DNA of 7,343 nt, taken from assembly GCA_028711905.1 (NCBI GenBank), contig JAQTRI010000171.1, forward strand, positions 1 to 7,343. The letters are read 5' to 3'. The first letter of the stretch is position 1. Every line of letters starts with the position of its first letter. The translations under genes and the position numbers were made by a program. Of this stretch, positions 5,793 to 7,343 are shown piece by piece. The notes below the pieces were generated by a model. It saw only the letters and a program-made list of their open reading frames with translations, searched no databases and had not been told where the DNA came from. This DNA comes from Candidatus Wallbacteria bacterium (lineage in GTDB: Bacteria; Muiribacteriota; JAQTZZ01).

Positions 5793-5806
5793 ACTGAATT
5801 TTCAGT
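5793..5806. repeat. Short palindrome overlapping the rnhC stop codon
   Basis: ACTGAA-TT-TTCAGT forms a 6-bp stem that includes the rnhC stop (5804-5802). It is followed on the minus strand by the heptamer array. It is short for a terminator and may be chance. Confidence 0.3.
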
Positions 5807-6644
5807 CAATCTTAAAATGAGCTTTAGCCAGTGTGGCGAAATACTCCCGTCCCTTTGAGGCAATGATCTGCTTAGCCACTCTCTTGGCTTGATCCCCGCC
5901 TCCCAGCGGGAGTTTGATTCCGCACTTATCCGAAAGCTGATAGATGCGGCGCACAAATTCGGCCCGGGCCAGAATCGAAGCGCAAGCCACTGCAAGATCC
6001 GATTCACCTTTGGTGCGCTGGATGATCTCGACTTTTTTGCCTTTTTTAGCAAGCACCCCATCTAAGAGTTTCCGGTCAGCGAACTGGTCGAACACTGCCA
6101 GCTCAGGCTCGCATTTTCCGCACAGGTTTTCGAACACCTTACCGTGGCCCCATGCCAGCAAACGGTTGAGGTTGTTGAAGCTTGCGTAAAGCTGGTTATA
6201 TTTTTCGGGCAAAATTACAACAATCTCATGCGGCAGTGTCTGGCGGATGAACCCGGCCAGTTCGCGGATCTTACTGTCGGAAAGTTCTTTCGAGTCGCGC
6301 GCACCGCTTTCGTAAATCAGGGAAGTCAGTTCCGCGGTCAGACCTACTCCGGCTATAACCAGGGGGCCGAACAGGTCGCCTTTGCCGGACTCATCCACTC
6401 CCAGCCAGCATCCGGCTGTCGGCTCAGGAGGCGCAAGCAACCCTTTTGCGAACAGCTGGTCTAAGCATTCTTCACTGCCGCGACCTTGAATCAGAAGCTT
6501 GCCGCTCTGATAAAGCGTGACTGAGCACTGCCCGGACCTGGCCTGAAAAACGGCGTGCGGGGCCTCGCCCATATCGAATCCCAGAGCAGAAAGAGCAGCC
6601 TTAAGGCTCTGGTTTTTTCCGGTCGGAAAAGCGAATGAGGGCAT
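5802..6644 (-). CDS. rnhC: Ribonuclease HIII
   Basis: Cytoplasmic endonuclease that cuts the RNA strand of RNA-DNA hybrids. The 280-residue length is usual for RNase HIII and includes the extra N-terminal TBP-like substrate-binding domain (about 5-70) that separates it from RNase HII. The catalytic domain opens with GVDESGKGDLFGP (82-94); the DESGKGD form is diagnostic of HIII. Catalytic acids are D84, E85, D186 (in VFDQFAD) and D216 (in GESDLAVACASILAR). The 30-residue gap between the last two matches what I recall for the structurally known Bacillus-type enzyme. RDSKEL (116-121) is also present. The ATG is 6 bases after the stop of the upstream barrel gene, with only weak GGCAG before it, so translation is probably coupled. 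No truncation or missing catalytic residue is seen. Confidence 0.95.
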   Translation of the reverse strand: MPSFAFPTGKNQSLKAALSALGFDMGEAPHAVFQARSGQCSVTLYQSGKLLIQGRGSEECLDQLFAKGLLAPPEPTAGCWLGVDESGKGDLFGPLVIAGVGLTAELTSLIYESGARDSKELSDSKIRELAGFIRQTLPHEIVVILPEKYNQLYASFNNLNRLLAWGHGKVFENLCGKCEPELAVFDQFADRKLLDGVLAKKGKKVEIIQRTKGESDLAVACASILARAEFVRRIYQLSDKCGIKLPLGGGDQAKRVAKQIIASKGREYFATLAKAHFKID

Positions 6645-6650
6645 CTGCCG

Positions 6651-7343
6651 TCAGAACGCCACTTCAAGTTGCAGGCGCAGGAATGTCACATCATCCACTA
6701 AGATATTGCTGGTCTGTTCTTTATCAGTGGTATTGAGGTTGACGCAACCATAGTCATCTCCGTCTGCTCCGTGCACCCCTGCCGGGCCGTTGCCGACCTG
6801 GGCAGTGGCAGTGTTACCCTCAACACTGATCTTGCGGAACATGATGGAAAAAGCCGTGTTTTCCGCATACTGGTGGCGGTATGTCCCGGTTATGATCCTG
6901 CGGTCATCGGCATTGATGCCTGCTGCATAATCGGTATTGTCGTCGATTTTTTCATAGCGCAGGATGAATTCGCCCTTGTCGTGCACTCTGTGGCGCAGTT
7001 CAGCCAGCAGGTCATCAAAGTCATTGCGGTAACCGGCCGCGTGATAAAGATAATCCAGTTCCCAGTCGAAATAGGTGTCTGTGTCCCAGATGTTCGGACG
7101 AAAGAATTCCTGGTCAAAGCTGGTGTATTGCATCAGAAGATTTGTGCGCAGGTTCGGTTCCCACTTGATTCCGGCTAAGAATGCGGTTTCTCCGTCTTCG
7201 TTATCCGCATCGGCATCGATGTTCACATCTTCGTCCCAGCTGTTCCAGGTGTATTCTCCCCACAGCGAGATCCGATGCCAGGGCTTGCCGGTCAGGGACA
7301 GGCCGTACCAGTTCATGCGGCGGACAGTATTTACTCCATCAGT
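6651..7343 (-). CDS. Outer-membrane beta-barrel (porin-like) protein, C-terminal part, runs off right edge
   Basis: The frame stays open from the stop at 6651 to the right edge (about 230 residues visible), so the ATG at 7316 is internal and the true start lies outside. The sequence shows alternating hydrophobic/polar stretches with aromatic girdle residues typical of barrel strands (HRISLWGEYTWNSW, TNLLMQYTSF, FDWELDYLYHAAGYR, GEFILRYEKI, TAFSIMFRKI). It ends in LRLQLEVAF; a terminal phenylalanine is the usual assembly signal for outer-membrane barrels. An Asp-rich loop (DEDVNIDADADNEDGE) lies near the visible N-terminal end, and a long Gly/Asp-rich loop precedes the last strand. I cannot name the family; porin, general transport barrel or heme-cluster-associated barrel are all possible. 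It is followed 6 bases later by rnhC on the same strand, suggesting one operon. Confidence 0.8.
   Translation of the reverse strand, partial: TDGVNTVRRMNWYGLSLTGKPWHRISLWGEYTWNSWDEDVNIDADADNEDGETAFLAGIKWEPNLRTNLLMQYTSFDQEFFRPNIWDTDTYFDWELDYLYHAAGYRNDFDDLLAELRHRVHDKGEFILRYEKIDDNTDYAAGINADDRRIITGTYRHQYAENTAFSIMFRKISVEGNTATAQVGNGPAGVHGADGDDYGCVNLNTTDKEQTSNILVDDVTFLRLQLEVAF

Larger units (their letters stand above)
5482..5801. other. Gene-free stretch between convergent Nudix and rnhC genes
   Basis: No credible gene is seen; the plus-strand frame open from 5571 has no ribosome site and runs into rnhC antisense. Contents: a 137-bp segment bounded by 13-bp inverted repeats (5493-5629), a small AAGCGG...CCGCTT stem (5655-5678), a heptamer array (5761-5788) and a short palindrome over the rnhC stop (5793-5806). 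Being between two 3' ends, it should contain termination signals for both genes, yet no hairpin with a clear long T-run is visible. Confidence 0.6.

Noticed and set aside
5482..5801. tRNA or other known structured RNA between Nudix and rnhC
   Set aside because: No T-loop GGTTCGA, no cloverleaf spacing and no riboswitch core that I recognise; the visible stems are simple inverted repeats.
5571..5858. 95-codon plus-strand frame as a small gene
   Set aside because: It has no ribosome site, starts inside a hairpin and crosses a heptamer array and the antisense 3' end of rnhC. The product is low in any recognisable pattern.
6651..7316. Treating the ATG at 7316 as the true start of the barrel protein
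   Set aside because: The frame is open to the window edge with strand-like sequence. The ATG has no ribosome site, and no signal peptide follows it.

Overview
The window is about half G+C and looks like a chromosomal piece of an uncultured diderm (Gram-negative-type) bacterium. The diderm inference rests on the C-terminal part of an outer-membrane beta-barrel protein and on a membrane-bound cyclic beta-1,2-glucan synthase, whose product is usually periplasmic. RNase HIII and the intergenic repeats do not settle the phylum, and I do not assign one.

Layout, left to right: (1) 1-3323, minus strand, the first 1107 codons of a very large cyclic beta-1,2-glucan synthase (NdvB/ChvB/Cgs type), cut by the left edge. 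It is open without a stop over its whole visible length. (2) 3324-3749, a gene-free stretch with the synthase leader (a -10 box and a tiny leader ORF overlapping the start codon), then a packed island of tandem and inverted repeats. (3) 3750-4724, minus strand, an unrecognised 324-residue secreted protein made of two ungapped homologous halves, each with two GTG-x4-W motifs exactly 54 residues apart. (4) 4725-5019, a promoter/repeat region with two copies of an 18-bp GGCCGATC palindrome around a heptamer array. (5) 5020-5481, plus strand, a Nudix hydrolase, the only plus-strand gene. (6) 5482-5801, gene-free, with a 137-bp segment bounded by perfect 13-bp inverted repeats and another heptamer array. 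(7) 5802-6644, minus strand, RNase HIII (rnhC). (8) 6651-7343, minus strand, the C-terminal part of an outer-membrane beta-barrel protein, cut by the right edge, with its stop 6 bases before the rnhC start.

The barrel gene and rnhC appear to be one minus-strand transcription unit. The secreted repeat protein and the glucan synthase follow in the same direction, but each has its own leader and repeat-filled gap, so they are probably separate units. There is no clear pathway joining all the genes. The synthase, the secreted protein and the barrel protein are all cell-envelope proteins, while the Nudix enzyme and RNase HIII are cytoplasmic nucleotide/nucleic-acid enzymes.

The two most unusual things are the duplicated GTG-x4-W protein, which I cannot place in a known family, and a degenerate 7-bp tandem repeat (GGTAAYR-like) present in every intergenic gap longer than a few bases.
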